From the NCBI GenBank assembly GCA_947034895.1, contig OX344762.1, positions 33,584,760-33,648,759 of the forward strand: a stretch of 64,000 bases of DNA, given 5' to 3'. The notes beneath the pieces were generated by a model. That model did not search any database and was not told the origin of the DNA. It saw nothing but the letters and a program-made list of their open reading frames with translations. The DNA comes from Rhytidiadelphus loreus (Eukaryota > Streptophyta > Bryopsida > Hypnales > Hylocomiaceae). Positions 35,451 to 48,200 of the stretch are shown in pieces; the stretch's first letter is position 1, and each line of letters opens with the position of its first letter. The position numbers and the translations under genes are program-made.

Positions 35451-35792
35451 TATGTAGTGTGAGCATCATGTTCAAGCTACCATAATGTTGAGTATAACAC
35501 GATCATATGCCATTATGATCTTACTTTTGGAAATATTATGTATATTTGTTTGTTTATGTATTCTTATCTTGTCTTTTCTTGTGTTTGTGTGTATAAAATT
35601 CTTCTTGCGTTCTTAGTTTATTAAGCTCGTAGAACTCCTATTTCATTGGAAAACTCCCATTTTAATGAATATGATGTTCTATATTGGAGCTCATATAGAA
35701 AACTTGTGAGGTCTCATCTCTATAAAGTCAAGGTTGACTAGTTTGAGGTCCCAAGTTTGGGGATAGAGAACACGTTGGTGGCGATGCTCTTA

Positions 35793-36803
35793 GTCACCTA
35801 CACCAACCCTAAGACAATTCCAATTCATTATTCCCTTAGCCTTCTCCAAAGTATTTTTCACTGAAATCTATATCATTGACATCAAATGTTGCAGCATTAT
35901 GGGGTGGTAAACCTTGTTTTCATTATTGATTGTGGAAGCCCAAAGGAATTTATTGGACTAGTCATCTTCATCTTGGGTCCTCTTGTTGGTCATTGATAAT
36001 AGAAGTGCCATACAACTCAAATTTTATCTTTAGTACACAACCTTGTCACCAAACTTGATTTCATATTTTTGTTGTCAATTCTAAGAGCTTGGATAATGTT
36101 TTGTCTCGCTACTTTAGCATTGATGCAGGGATATCAATAGATTTTGTACTTCATAGTCATAGGTTTCCACACTAACCTATAGAACAAAACATTGGTTAGA
36201 AGCAATCTCAGAAGCAATTAGAAATCCTGTAACCTCTAATGCTAAGACTTATGATGTACACTAACAACATATTCAATTCGAAACTAGGAAGGTCATGTAC
36301 TTGAAATCAAGGCTACTTAGTTTTTCACCAAAGTAGTGGAATACTACTACAATCATGATGAAATTTTAAAGAAAATTGATTATTTATGTATGTGTGACTA
36401 ATCCTTTGTTGTGTAGAGATTAATGGAAATCTTCTAATATTCATCTTGAAGATGGATGAAGCAAAAGCAGTGAGTAAGTAGAAGATGAACACATCAACAT
36501 CACAATAATGAATAAAGCATTGGCCCCTACTATAACAAAAGACTCAAACAAATATTTCTCCGTATAGGCGGAAAGAGAGATTTGGCCAATCAAGTGTTTC
36601 CAAATTTCCACAGAAAAATTTGAAATTCTATCAACCATTTTTTTAGAAAATCTGAATTCCCTCCATCATCCAATTTCAAAATGATAGCCATAGATTAGCT
36701 ATTGATGGGGTTGGAGAATTTGAAGTGTAGTGGCATTTATCAAGTGACATGAAAATTTTGAAGGCTCTATACAAACTAGGGAATGGAGAAATTAAACCTT
36801 ATT
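35793..36803. other. AT-rich spacer
   Basis: Outside the right end of the 20 kb element. No gene or repeat boundary was recognised; a 65-residue minus-strand frame lacks support. Confidence 0.35.
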
Positions 36804-37041
36804 CACTAGAAGAAAGCCTTGTTTAATTGGATGTTCCTTCGTCAAAGTTGACGGATTTTCTTAAGCATCCAATGTAACATCTTCTTGTGTTTATGTCAAC
36901 AATGACATCCAATGTAACATCTTTATACTACATTGGATGTCATTGTTGACATAAACACATGAAGATGTTACATTGGATGCTTAAGAAAATCCGTCAACTT
37001 TGACGAAGGAACATCCAATTAAACAAGGCTTTCTACTAGTG
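36804..37041. mobile_element. CACTA-type palindromic MITE (relative of long family)
   Basis: A 238 bp near-perfect palindrome with ends CACTAGAAGAAAGCC and its near complement, flanked by ATT (36801-36803 and 37042-37044). It shares the central 'ATGTCAACAATGACATC' region with the copies at 389 and 22359 but differs in its arms, so it is a separate subfamily. Confidence 0.9.
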
Positions 37042-37059
37042 ATTGTTGCATATATTGAA

Positions 37060-38240
37060 ACTAGAAGAAGACCATAGACCAAATTGTATTAGGACGACAA
37101 GCTATAGTTGCTACACAAAAATGAACTGCAACTTGGATTGGTGGTCTATTTGCAAAAAATGTCACAACAAGATCTTTGCAGATCCTACAAGCTTGGCAAG
37201 ATACATGGTGGCCTATTTTCTCCATTCCATTAGATTGAGTTCATGCCTATACATTGCATGGTTTCAACCAAATTTGTGAAAAACTACTACATATGCATTT
37301 TCAATTCATTTAGACTATTTACAATGTTGAGGTCTAAAGAGTTGCTATCAAGAACCTCTAGAAAGTTTTGTCTGCCATCAATATACATAGAAGAGATGTT
37401 CAAATCTTTGAAGACAAGGATCTATCAAGCAAATGCAAGTTATTTCCTAAAAAACCTTCCCTAAGTAGCTGACATGCTCATAAACTTTCCAAACCAAGCA
37501 CTATACGTGGAGGTTCTAATAAAATTTACCATGACATAGAATGAGCAGAATATAACTATTCAATTGGACAGTGGAACAACTCATTAAGGTCAATTGTAGG
37601 TTTGGGGAGCTCTCGAAAAACTAATTTTGTAGTTTACAACTTTGACACTAACAACAGAGCAATGATGTTCCTTCAAACACTAATGGACAACTTTGGTAGC
37701 TTATACACCAAGCACTTTGGTGAGCACTATGTCACTTACTACATAGTACATAATTTTGTATCCATGAAGACGCTTACTTGTAGAAATTGAATAATTATTG
37801 TAGTACATATTACATTGTAAAATTACCTATGAGACTTGAATGGCTAGGAGTGGAATGCCTTCCTAAATATTGATGATGCCTTTGAATTGTTCAACAAGTC
37901 TTGGTGAAGCACAACCCATATTTTGTAGAAAGATATGGCTTGCTTTTTGTATGGTCATGTCAAGGTACGGAATTCAATCATCATGCATTGAAGGTAGCTT
38001 ACCAATGCCACACCCAATATGGAGGTTCTATTCACAAAAAGAGTCCCATCTTCAAGACCTACAAGCATTGGTATAGGATTATGGAGCATATAGGTTCTAC
38101 AACAAAAACTATGAATTTGAAGAGTAAAAGAATTTGGAATCTAAAGACCGCGTGTAGAAAAGATGGGAGGCTTCAAAGAATTATAGTGTAGCAGAGCACG
38201 TAGCTGCATGGCAAGTCCAATATACTCATATAGGCAGTCA
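37060..38240 (+). pseudogene. Coding remnants of a repeated element, unknown
   Basis: Several overlapping plus-strand frames (37043-37279, 37602-37790, 37901-38191) have normal amino-acid texture with stops between them. One segment, NHHALKVAYQCHTQYGGSIH, looks like real protein sequence, but I cannot name its family. The phrase near 37850 resembles one near 15070. They are interpreted as a decayed transposon gene. Confidence 0.3.
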
Positions 38241-38465
38241 TTGGGTACGTAACTCAAATAACATTGGTGAATGAAAAAATGGAAGAAGAAGACATAAATC
38301 ATACCTGCATTGACTATCGTACAATTTAGAGGATTTTGGCCGTAGGATGACGTCCGTCACCATTTTATTTTTCTCTTCCAATTGCTCACATGCATGAGCA
38401 TACAATTTTGTTAGTTCATATAAATAAATGGAGATTGCCTTTCATTGATTTGGAAGTATAAGACA

Positions 38466-38701
38466 CAATGCATGTTTGTCACGCTATAAAATATTTATTT
38501 GGTTTGCCAGATAGTACAATAGAAAAAATTTGTGATTGTTTTGTATATAGTAATTTTATCTATAATAGTGATGAGCATTACGATGGGAATGTCATTGTCA
38601 AAATGTATTACTTCAATTTTGGTGTGTTATTCGGTGGGGCAAGAGTTCATGCAGAAATTGACTCATCTAGGTTGATGTTTTATTGTTTGTGGATTGTTTA
38701 G
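38466..38701 (+). other. Short hypothetical frame
   Basis: A 77-residue frame without a recognised domain, in AT-rich DNA between remnants and the minisatellite. Could be a fragment. Confidence 0.15.
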
Positions 38702-38989
38702 GTTCCTAGGAGAAGAGAGAAAGAGTGCAACATATGAAAGCTTTCAAAGAATTTTTGGGTTGTGCATCTAGAGACTTGAAAGGATGTAGATTGCGAGTAT
38801 TATAAATTAGGGTTTGGATTGCAACCAGGGTTGTTCGCTACGACAGCGTGACACCGCAACAGACAGATGTCGCGCGACGTCTAGTAGAGCCCGTGCGACG
38901 TCACAAAAAGTCAAATTTACCTTTGACTTTATAGGAAATTACCCCCTCCAGGTGGATGCCACATGGCATCCACTTGGCAAACTGGAGGG

Positions 38990-39655
38990 CGCATACGGGT
39001 AGGAGAGTGCGGGTAGGGGCGACTGCGGGTGGGTGAGGGCGACTGCGGGTGGGCAACTGCGGGTGGATGAGGGCGACTGCGGATGGGCGACTGCGGATGG
39101 GCGACTACGGGTGGAGATCAGCAACTGCGGGTGGATGAGGGCGACTGCGGGTGGGCGACTGCGGGTGGAGGAGGCACTATAAGAAAACATGGTAAAAAAA
39201 ACCCACTCGAACCGTAGTGGACGTCCACTACGGTTCTTTTGGTCACGTTTTTGCGCAGGAAATTTTGCAATAAAACTCAACTTCATTTGCAGTTTCCCAA
39301 TGCAATTTTTGGATTTAGGAAACATATAATATACCATTGGAAAGGCATTAAAAACGTGACCAAAAGAACCACACTCAAAAATCGAGTGGGGTTTTTTTTT
39401 ACCATGTTTTCTTATAGTGAGGGCGACAGCGGATGGGCGATTGCGGTTTTCTAAGGGAGACCGCGGGTGGGCAACTGCGGGTTTGGGAGGGAGACTGCGG
39501 GTTCAGGAAGTGGTCTTGGGTTGGCGACCACGGGTGCGCAAAAGGTACCTAGACCCGCTGTCGCCCACGTTGGACCCGCAGTCGCCCTACCCAGACCCGC
39601 AGTCGCTGGATACGCAGTTGCCTTATCCGTACTCGCCCCCCTAGACCGAAGTCAC
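38990..39655. repeat. GC-rich minisatellite GGGCGACTGCGGGTG, split by a MITE
   Basis: From about 38990 to 39174, and again from 39420 to about 39650, the sequence is built of GGGCGACTGCGGGTGGATGA-like units of 14-20 bp. The last ~90 bp continue with the complementary words (GACCCGCAGTCGCCC), which makes an inverted arrangement. The MITE at 39175-39419 sits inside the array. Proline- and arginine-rich frames here are artefacts of the repeat. Confidence 0.85.
39175..39419. mobile_element. CACTA-type MITE inside the minisatellite
   Basis: A 245 bp element with ends CACTATAAGAAAACATGGTA and its complement, flanked by AGG (39172-39174 and 39420-39422). Inner inverted words (ACGGTTCTTTTGGTCACGTT against its complement) continue the pairing. 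The middle ~90 bp is unpaired. Confidence 0.9.
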
Positions 39656-39822
39656 TCGCCCTATATAGCCAGTAGCCCATCATCATGCTATCACCTTCAT
39701 TTTCCATTGAGGCTTTCTATCTTGCAACCTTTGTTGGTTGCATGTGTGACCCTTTTGGATAATATATATACTATTTTTTGCTATCATTTGGTTCTTACAA
39801 TTTTACGACGTCTGCAAATCTC

Positions 39823-42336
39823 ATGGCAACTGGAGGTAGCAGTGATGGGTCCCTTCCGGGTTTTTCCACTGTACGCACTCTTGGTGCAATTAGGAAGGCT
39901 GCCAAAGACAAGACTAGAAAAAGGAGGGGTAACATTCACAAGAAGCGATGGCATGTGTTGCACAATGATAACCATCTAGCTTTCAAAGGGTGGAACGAGG
40001 AGCCAGAGCCATGGAGTATACAGGTGTGCGAAGACTACATTGAATGGTGTCACATCGGGAAGTTCTTTCCGGCATGGCGCCATCATCACATCCGACACAA
40101 TAATAAGGCAAATTTGAAGTATTGTAAAAATCCAGCTTTCATATAAAGGTGTTTAGAATTGTGGCAGATCCTCTACAAAACCCCTTTTGTAGATAGGAAT
40201 GAGGCCCCTTTGTTCATTGCTAGAGGTACCTATGCTGAGGTCGCCTTGAACAAACAGGTTGACTAGACCACGATCAAAGAAAGTACCTACGTGGAGCGTC
40301 TAGAAGTTGGAATAATTCCAAGAGGGGTTCTGAAATTTCCAGAGGGTGGACTTGGGCCTTTTCGAAGTGATCCACAAAACAAAGAAACTCAAGAGGTGGA
40401 CACGGAAGAATCAGAAGAGGATAATGATTCAGATGGCACACGGATTTCTAAGCTTGTACGAGTGAAGGAGAAGATTATCACCCCCGTCCAAGTTCCAGTT
40501 CCAGTTCCAGATCCAAATGTTCAAGCCGCTTCATCATCACGGGGAAAGAAGATGAAACATCCTGCCAAGGTGCGACGGTCCACCACGAAAATTAGATTGG
40601 CATCAGCCTCAACCACAATTGCGACTCCAATCTTGCCACCACAAGACGCCAGCAACGTCTTCGACTTTGCTTTAAGTGACGACTTGCCCATATGTGCCAC
40701 AAGTCACATTCCCATTCCACAGTCTGAATCTGATGTTGTTCACAATGCGATGACGTTGGCGAAGGCTCTCGACCTCTTGAAGACCAAGGATGCACAAATT
40801 GCAACCTTAGAAGGTGATGTGAAGAAATGGCGGTCTACATGTGAACAAAAAAATGCTCTCATTTTTCAACAATCGAAAGAATTACAAGGCCTTCAAGAAA
40901 AAGAGCGTCAGACTTTCATATTGTCGGACATGGACGACACCTTTGTTGAGCAGGATCCACATCACTTGGACAAGCTTGTTGGGGACCTCACCAGCAATGT
41001 CATTCACCTTTCTTCCCCTGCCAAGCGTACGAAGCGTTCTTCAATTCTTCCAATGGCACCGCTTCCGTTCGTCTCAAGAGATACTAGCAATCCACACGTT
41101 GATGGTTTGCAAGGGACTCAGGATTCACTTTCGTTTCCTGCCATTCCACATCTACAATCATCAAAGGAACTTGATTTGGCTGAGGAAAATAGAATGCTTC
41201 AAGAGAAGTTGGCAGTGTTGGCAGCGACATACTATCATTGGAAGGTCGCGTGCATTCTCTCCGTGGATCGATCTCAACAAGTTGCAAAAGAGCTAGACAA
41301 AGTTTCGAAGAACTTTGTAGCAAATGCCCCTAAACGAGAGAATGGATTGACATCATGGGCATTGATGGAGGACATGTTTTCGGATAACATGTCTATGCTT
41401 GACGTGGCGGAAAAAAATGTCATAGATTGAGCACAAAATGGTTGGGACCATGGAAATCAGATGTCTAGTCACTTCAACGAAAAAGACCAAAGTCTATTGT
41501 GGCCAAAGCCAGCTCATTTTGTCTTGGATCATACCAAATGCCCCATATGTCTAGAACAATTTGGGCCAGAAGGAGGATGGGCACTTGGATCATGTACACA
41601 TGATCCCCATCCTCAGTGTCTCATCACCCAATGTCTGATTAGACGACGATGTGTGATTTGTGCAGCACCATTCCATGATCGCTTGTATACCACGTTCAAC
41701 TTGATGACTTACATGCCACCTTCTTGGGAACACAATAGAGACACGACGGCAGAGACCCGATTTTGGGGACAAGACTTGCTTTGGAGTTGGCGAGAAGGCC
41801 TACATGATCAAGAAATGGGAGCTGCTGCTTCACAATTGAATTGGAAAACGGACCCGCGTGAAATTCTAAAAGTGGCATTCAACCTTATGGGAAAAGGTGC
41901 TCACAATGCAGGGAAGAGGGAGTTTTTTTTTCAATGCCTTGGTGGATATTTTGATAAGACATCCCAAACTTTCAAGTGGGGTGCTCATCCGGAAGGACAC
42001 CGTTGGAATTTTGAAGGTGAACAGGGGGCTAATCGTGATGAAAATGCCACTCCAGAAGACTTGAATAGTATGGCTTACCTCGACTCAACATGCGGGCCTT
42101 ATTACCAAAGCCAAGCACTCGATTATCTATTGGAGTTACACTCTCCACAAACTAAAAGGACACTTGAAGCTCTCAAGAACTCCAATGTCTTGGAATCTAT
42201 TTTACAAGCAGATGGACCTGCTTCAAGGACTCATGCTAAGAAGAAACTCGTTGTTGGAGAGTCCAATGATTACGAACAAGGTGCAACAAGTGGTTCTCAA
42301 AACAATCCAATGGACTTGAACGAAACATTTCTATGA
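39823..42336 (+). pseudogene. 838-codon frame with coiled coil and RING-like finger, three stops
   Basis: From an ATG at 39823 a single frame runs to a stop at 42336 with only three internal stops: TAA (40144), TAG (40264) and TGA (41428). The TAG and TGA are one transition from Gln and Arg/Trp codons. The N-terminus is basic (KDKTRKRRGNIHKKRW). The middle part has an acidic stretch, Pro-Val repeats and a predicted coiled coil (about 40740-40910). Near 41539-41660 is a RING-H2-like finger: C-x2-C-x14-C-x-H-x2-H-x2-C-x10-C-x2-C. A conserved-looking C-terminal domain (about 41700-42170) has many Trp residues (LLWSWREGL, GYFDK). I believe similar proteins occur as multicopy transposon-linked genes in non-seed plants, but I cannot verify this. 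A ubiquitin-ligase role is only suggested by the finger. Confidence 0.6.
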
Positions 42337-44250
42337 GATACTTACTTCAACAGTGGTTCTAGTTAATCGTAGTAGTATACAAGATGTAAGGCCCATAGTA
42401 TAAGGGCCGTAGCATATCCATACTCGCACACTGTAGTACTCTAGCAAGAGTTAGGGTTAAGATGTTGGCTTCTAAAACTATACCGCCTTGGCTGTGTATT
42501 GTACTACTGTGCTTATCGACAACAACCTTCTATTGCTTTGGTTTTGAAGGTTTAGGCATACTTATACATTTGTAGCCTAAAATGTAATTGGTGAAATGCA
42601 AATACATTTGTTGTAGTGCCTCGCACAATGATTCCATACACGGTCCCCACAAAATTGCAATCTTCAAATCTTTTAATGAATTTTTTCCTTTTGGATTTTT
42701 TTCTCATACAACATGTTTTTGTTTACATGGAAAAATTTGATTCATTCCATTCAGATTTTTTATGAGAAAGTTATGGACCATTTTGTTTGGCGGGCAACTT
42801 GAGTCTACAGCTTCTTCTTTTAAAAGTTGCTTGTAGGATTTGTTTCTCCATGCAATTTCTACAATCTAAAAAAAAATTAGTTCCGGTCACATAGTTAACT
42901 TCACTTGATAGCACACTCTCACCATTTTCATTTCATTTTAGAGATATTCATTATTTAAATTTTACAACTAGATCTTACCTACTTCTACTCAACAATATTT
43001 TAAAGTATCCAAAAAAAATTTTGAAAATTATTTTTTTCCCACATATAACCATAGGATCTTACACCTTACTAGTATGAGAATGTGTGGAAAAAATTTCAGA
43101 ATTTTTCATCTTACAGATTGCAAGATATCCGCATTTAAAGTGAAAAAAACAATTTTTTCAGCACATTGCTAGACTACATTATTTGACTTTGAACATTTTT
43201 CACTTTAATTTCTTGCACTACAGAGTTTTGAGCTTTAAACAAATATAGTGGAGAATTGAGTTGAGAGTCTAAATAAAAAAAAGGTTTTCAAAAAAACTTA
43301 ATTTTCATTCTTAAAAAAATTGTAGAATAGAAGTACATATGAGGTTGAATGAAAATCTATTTTCTTTCTAAGATAGAATTAAAATGCACTAATCCCCACA
43401 GTCAAATTGTTGTTGCAAGCAAACTAAACCATGTGAAACTTCTTTCTTGAACAATTGCCAAAATTGCGTTCCTAAATTAATCTTACAAGATATTTTTTCC
43501 ACCAGAAGCTCTAATTGCCCAATAAACAAGATTGTCCATAACTTTCTCATAAAAAATCCAAATGAAATGAAAAAAAGCTTTCCAGATAGACAAAATTATA
43601 ATCTATGAGGGAAAAAAATTTAGAAAAACAAATTCAAATGCTTGTCACATTTTTTTGCTGCCCATTCTCCCCTGCTTTGGAGTTTGGACTATATGGGCAT
43701 AACTTTTGTTCCCAGGCACCGATTGGAAAAAAAGTTATATTACCACAAAGGTAATCGTTTTTTCTATCTTCAAATAAAGTTTCAAAAATTCAGTCACAAA
43801 TTTCAGCCCGTAGGTACCATCTCTGACATCCATTCTTGCAAAGACACCAAATTCAAGCCCTCGTATTCAAAATATAATAAAAACATATGTACATTTCAAA
43901 AACAAAGGTGTGAATTTCTTTATTCCACAAAACCTTTGGAAAATCAAAAATTGGAAGGCCAAAATGTTTTTTTCTACCACACTAGATCCAACCACTAAGC
44001 ACTTTTTTCACTATTCACAAAGTCACTTTCTTTGGGCTCCGGTCCCATTCTTTGAAGTTCCGCATAGGTGGCACCTATGGCTTTCACATTCCACTTGCGG
44101 GTGGAAGTCGACTACACTAGGTACACTTTCGGCAAAATTTTGGAGTACCTTAAGTGTACATTGTTTGTATTTTGTACTGAGTGTACATTTTGCGTTCAAT
44201 ACCAACCGTCGATTTGAAGTACTGCGCGCCATTTACTTGAAATCGATTCC
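42337..44250. other. Non-coding DNA with an imperfect inverted repeat
   Basis: The stretch 42655-42790 recurs inverted at about 43528-43650; the best part is GTCCATAACTTTCTCATAAA at 43534 against its complement near 42760. An element of about 1 kb may be inserted here, but its ends are not sharp. Otherwise AT-rich with no gene. Confidence 0.4.
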
Positions 44251-45265
44251 AGATCTAGATTGACCAATCACGTTGAGGTTGACCTCCATCTGCCGGTTTC
44301 TCCAGTGTTGTAACCAACTATAGCCGGTCGTCTTCATCTCTCTCCTTTGTTACCGTTCCCAGTTTAGACTATCTACCTTGTTTTTCGTCCATTGAGTTTG
44401 TTTCCTCACTTTCCTGCCCTAGTTTCCCATTGTTGTTGTCGCCACATGCTTTCGTTGTCGCCGCATACTTTCAATTGTAGGGTTTAGGTGGTTTGCTTAA
44501 CTTGGAGAACACTAGGATTAAGCCTTTAATGTTTGTTTCCAAAACAGTGATTTTCCTAGTAATAACTCCTTCTTTGTTCTTGTTAGTCTTGCTTTAGAGG
44601 GAGTAGAGCAAGAAGAATAGGCCGAGTTACTAAGGAGACAGCAGAAGAGGTTGATTTGTGAAGGAGCAGGCGGAAGAATCCAAGTTACGAAGGAGCAGGC
44701 GGAAAAACCGAATTTTTATTGCTAAAGAACTGTGCTTCTAACATTCGAGTATACTACGGTAGGTATGTTTTTAATTCCGCATGACCTCTTAAACAGATAA
44801 CCATGGAGAATCCAAAGATTAGAGAAACCTTTGACGAGGAGGTTTAGAGTTTTGTAAGATTTTGTTGTTTGCTTTCAAAAGTAAAGGTAATAGTCTTGTG
44901 ACTGTCATTTTCCTTCATGTAGGGTTCTTTAACTTGTGTTGGTATCATACTGCAATTGCTTTGGAGAATGGGCAATTTGCTTTACAATTGTAATTTGTTA
45001 TTTCTTTACTGCAACAAATTCGAACAATCTATATTTCATCTGGAACATTTTCTATTATTGTCCAAACCTTGCTGGAATTCCTAGATTACAAGTTTGTCAT
45101 TGAATATTGAGAAGAAAGGCTGGTGGTTAGAATTGATTGTACATAGGATCAATTTTTCTCTAGATATATTCTCCCTTGCGATTGTTAGCTTGTTTCGGGT
45201 ATTGTAGAAATTAAGTTTAGGGTTTTTCATAAATTTGTTTTGGCTATGATCTTGTATAGGTTACA
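44251..45265. other. Probable promoter and 5' leader region of the SET-domain gene
   Basis: Composition shifts to T-rich and mixed sequence typical of plant 5' leaders upstream of the ATG at 45266. Two near-identical GAAGGAGCAGGCGGAA phrases occur near 44659 and 44688. No specific promoter element can be defended. Confidence 0.25.
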
Positions 45266-48200
45266 ATGAAGAGGAAGGAGACTGAGTCTGGAGGAAGATC
45301 TGGACTCTCCTCTACAAGTAGGGGTGACGACAACAAAGGAGATGGTGGTCAAATACTCTTTGTATTCGAGATTGAGGGCCTCATAAACAGTTTGAAGCAA
45401 CCGCCTGCTATTATGCAGTGGCAGGATTTCAAAGAAGCTTATGGACTTGAAGAAGATGGGGTGAATCCTCATAGACTGAGAAAGGGAAAAGATGTCCCAG
45501 AGGAGTTGATGACAGAATTATTTGGTAAGGGTCAAGGACTTGGAGGGAGATCAGGATATGCTTGGGCGGACTGTAAAGACACCGAAGTAAGGGACCGAAT
45601 CAAACATTTGCATCCCCTTATGTATCAAACAGCTGATTTGGAGATTCCACGGGTTGTCAGCTGCCAATTCGCTCGGGGTATTGTTTTCGAGCATCACAAG
45701 AAGGAGAAAGTGAATCCTTTTATGTTATTAAATTAAGTACTTTAAAATTTTTATGATAGGTTTGCATTATGAACATGAACTAGTCAAATGTTTGGAATTC
45801 AAGGTTATAACATTCGACTTGTGTGCTTTGCAGGTACGACCTGCCCAACGTCGGCATTTCAATGTTGGGAGTGCTTTCAATAGAGAAGTAGGCACAGGGA
45901 GTCCAACTACTGTGGAATATATGGAAAATCTTTGTTGCATTTTGAATATGGAGTTAGAAGGATTGCAGACAACCTTCAACATTGCAGTGACAAAAAAGGG
46001 TGAAGTTGGAGGTGAAGTGAGGGTTCTAGAACTCATTTGTGATTCTTTTGGTGCTAAATTGCAATCACTAATGAAGAATGACTGTGATCCCCTTGATGAA
46101 GCAAGATGCAACAGCAATGCTGGAAAAAAAGCATTCATGGAGGAGGTCATGGAGGAGAAGCAACAGGAACTTAATACTAAGAAGATGGAAGCAGCAAAGG
46201 TTGAACAGGAAGCTGAAGAATGTGAGAGGGTGTTGCGGTTAAAAAAAATTATGCTTGCTGGTGTCAAGGCTAAGTGTGAACTGCTGAAGATTGGAAGACC
46301 AACTGTTGGTTTCCATCCTACACCTATTATCTATCCAAGTAATAAGGTTGATGAAGATGACTTAGGTTTAGGCATGTACCTCAAAATCACGACTTGTTGC
46401 CTTTGTGGTTTTGCATTTCCTAAAAGTGATATCATAGTGAGTAGTTGTAAACATATGTATCACCCATTCTGTGCCAAAATTGTGTATCAAAGTGGGAATC
46501 AGTGTGTTGATTTGAAGTGCACCCAAGCCTTTGTAGATCCTGATTGGTTTAGGAGTTTGGGAGTTGGAAAGGTCACTGGAGAATTACAGGAGAGGGCAGC
46601 TAGTTTAGGATGTGTCGAAGAAGAAGCGAAGCTCCTAGCCAAACGTTACGAGGATGCAAGGCTGAACTGCCCAAACACAGGTACATTATCCTTTTTTTTT
46701 ATTAATTATTGTTTTTGTATGTCAATGGTACTTTTTTAGTTCAAGTTCTTAGATTTGGTTTAAGACATACATTCAAAAAGACTTATAATACATTATGAAA
46801 TATTTTATATAGTTTTTGAGTACTATTGTGCTCTCATTTTTTATATGTCAATTAGTAATAGTGTTACCTTGAATACTAATAGTACTACAGAAGTCCATAA
46901 TAGTCTCTAAATACTATTAGTGATTGTAATATGTAGTTTGTTGTATTTTATGTAGTCTCTAATTACTATCTTCAATACTAATAGTATTAAAGAAGTAATC
47001 AAATAGAATTACTCTTTATACTTCTAGTACTTGAAGTTCTTTAATCTCTTACCTTCAGACTATTGTAATCACTTCAAGTATATATTGAGGACGTACATTT
47101 AACCAAAAATGTAGATTTTGTTTATAAGGATGTATCAACTGTATACTTGGATGTATTTAGAGTACAGTTTAGGACTAGAAATACTTAATGTCCTGTCATT
47201 TGTAAAACTATTCAATTCTGTATTCATTAACATTACACTATTTTTTCTTTCTATAATTATTGTTCGACATTGTTGGTTTTCTATATATTTATATACGCTA
47301 GCAATTGTGAAACTTGATATTTTTTCTTTCATATTTAATTGATTTTTGGACTAACTAATTGTTTTCTGATATGACCTTAGATTCATGCTTGAAGGCGTTT
47401 TCTTCCATGTTCACTCCTAATGCTACTTTCGGAGATAATAATAGTCAGGCTATTTCCACTCCGAAAGAAAGAAGTCCTATCCCGATTACAAAGGGAGATC
47501 GGAAGGGTAAGCCTAATAGGCCTATAGTAACACTAGAGACCCAGGAATCCGTAGGAGGTGTATCTAAGTCTGACATATCCCATCGACTACCAAGATCTCC
47601 GATACCTCCAACTTTTCAAGTGAACAAGAAACCAGATGAGCTCTTTGAATGTTTTGATGAAGGGGGGAGGGGTCATGGAAAAGCACTTGTGAAAGAACCA
47701 GAACTTGTAGAGGAGAGCAGCTCCGAAAGTGAAGAAGGTATATTTTATTTCCTATAATCTTGTTCCAATCAAATTGATGTATTATTCATTTAGGTATTTA
47801 GGTTTAGGATACATATATGTCTTAATTAGCTACAAACTGAATTTAATAGTCCAATTTGAATTTTTTTTTTTATATTTCATAACATTTGGGATTTGATGTG
47901 TTTGTTGTTCTCATGCAATTTTTTGGTTGTTATTTTGGATCTAGAAAAACTTCCGCATTTGCACTCCTCTTCTGGCACATCTATTAGCGATCCACAGAAG
48001 GACAGTGGACATCATGTTGGATCTGACAACACTTCAGCTCAAAGACATGGACCAGGACATGAAGATGGAGAAGTGCAAGTTCAAAGTAAGGAGTGCACTG
48101 TAGCAATGGTGGAGACAGAGCCTTCAGCTCATCCAGAAGTCTTAGAGATTCCAACAACACCAAATGCTGCATTGTCTGAGGTGACTGAGATTGAGAAGAG

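Larger units (their letters stand above)
15759..35789. mobile_element. Proposed ~20 kb DNA transposon with divergent gene sets
   Basis: The left end at 15759 (AAGCATCCCCATCAATCTGT) and the reverse complement of the right end at 35789 (GAGCATCGCCACCAACGTGT) agree at about 23 of the first 30 positions, and both continue with TATCCC and then CCTC. TTA flanks both sides (15756-15758 and 35790-35792), as for PIF/Harbinger-type insertions. Inside are a minus-strand transposase-like frame, plus-strand genes at 27.7-35.4 kb, and a shared palindromic motif present in the non-coding parts of both gene sets. That sharing independently ties the left and right halves together. No classical Harbinger nuclease gene was found, so the class is uncertain. 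The centre (20.4-27.1 kb) contains younger nested insertions. The alternative is two unrelated elements whose ends happen to match. Confidence 0.55.

Noticed and set aside
15759..35789. LTR retrotransposon interpretation of the gene-rich 20 kb block
   Set aside because: There are no direct long repeats at the ends, no primer-binding site, and no gag, protease or reverse-transcriptase motifs.
38939..39337. 132-residue minus-strand frame rich in Ser/Pro/Ala
   Set aside because: It is the translation of the GC-rich minisatellite and part of a MITE, not a gene.
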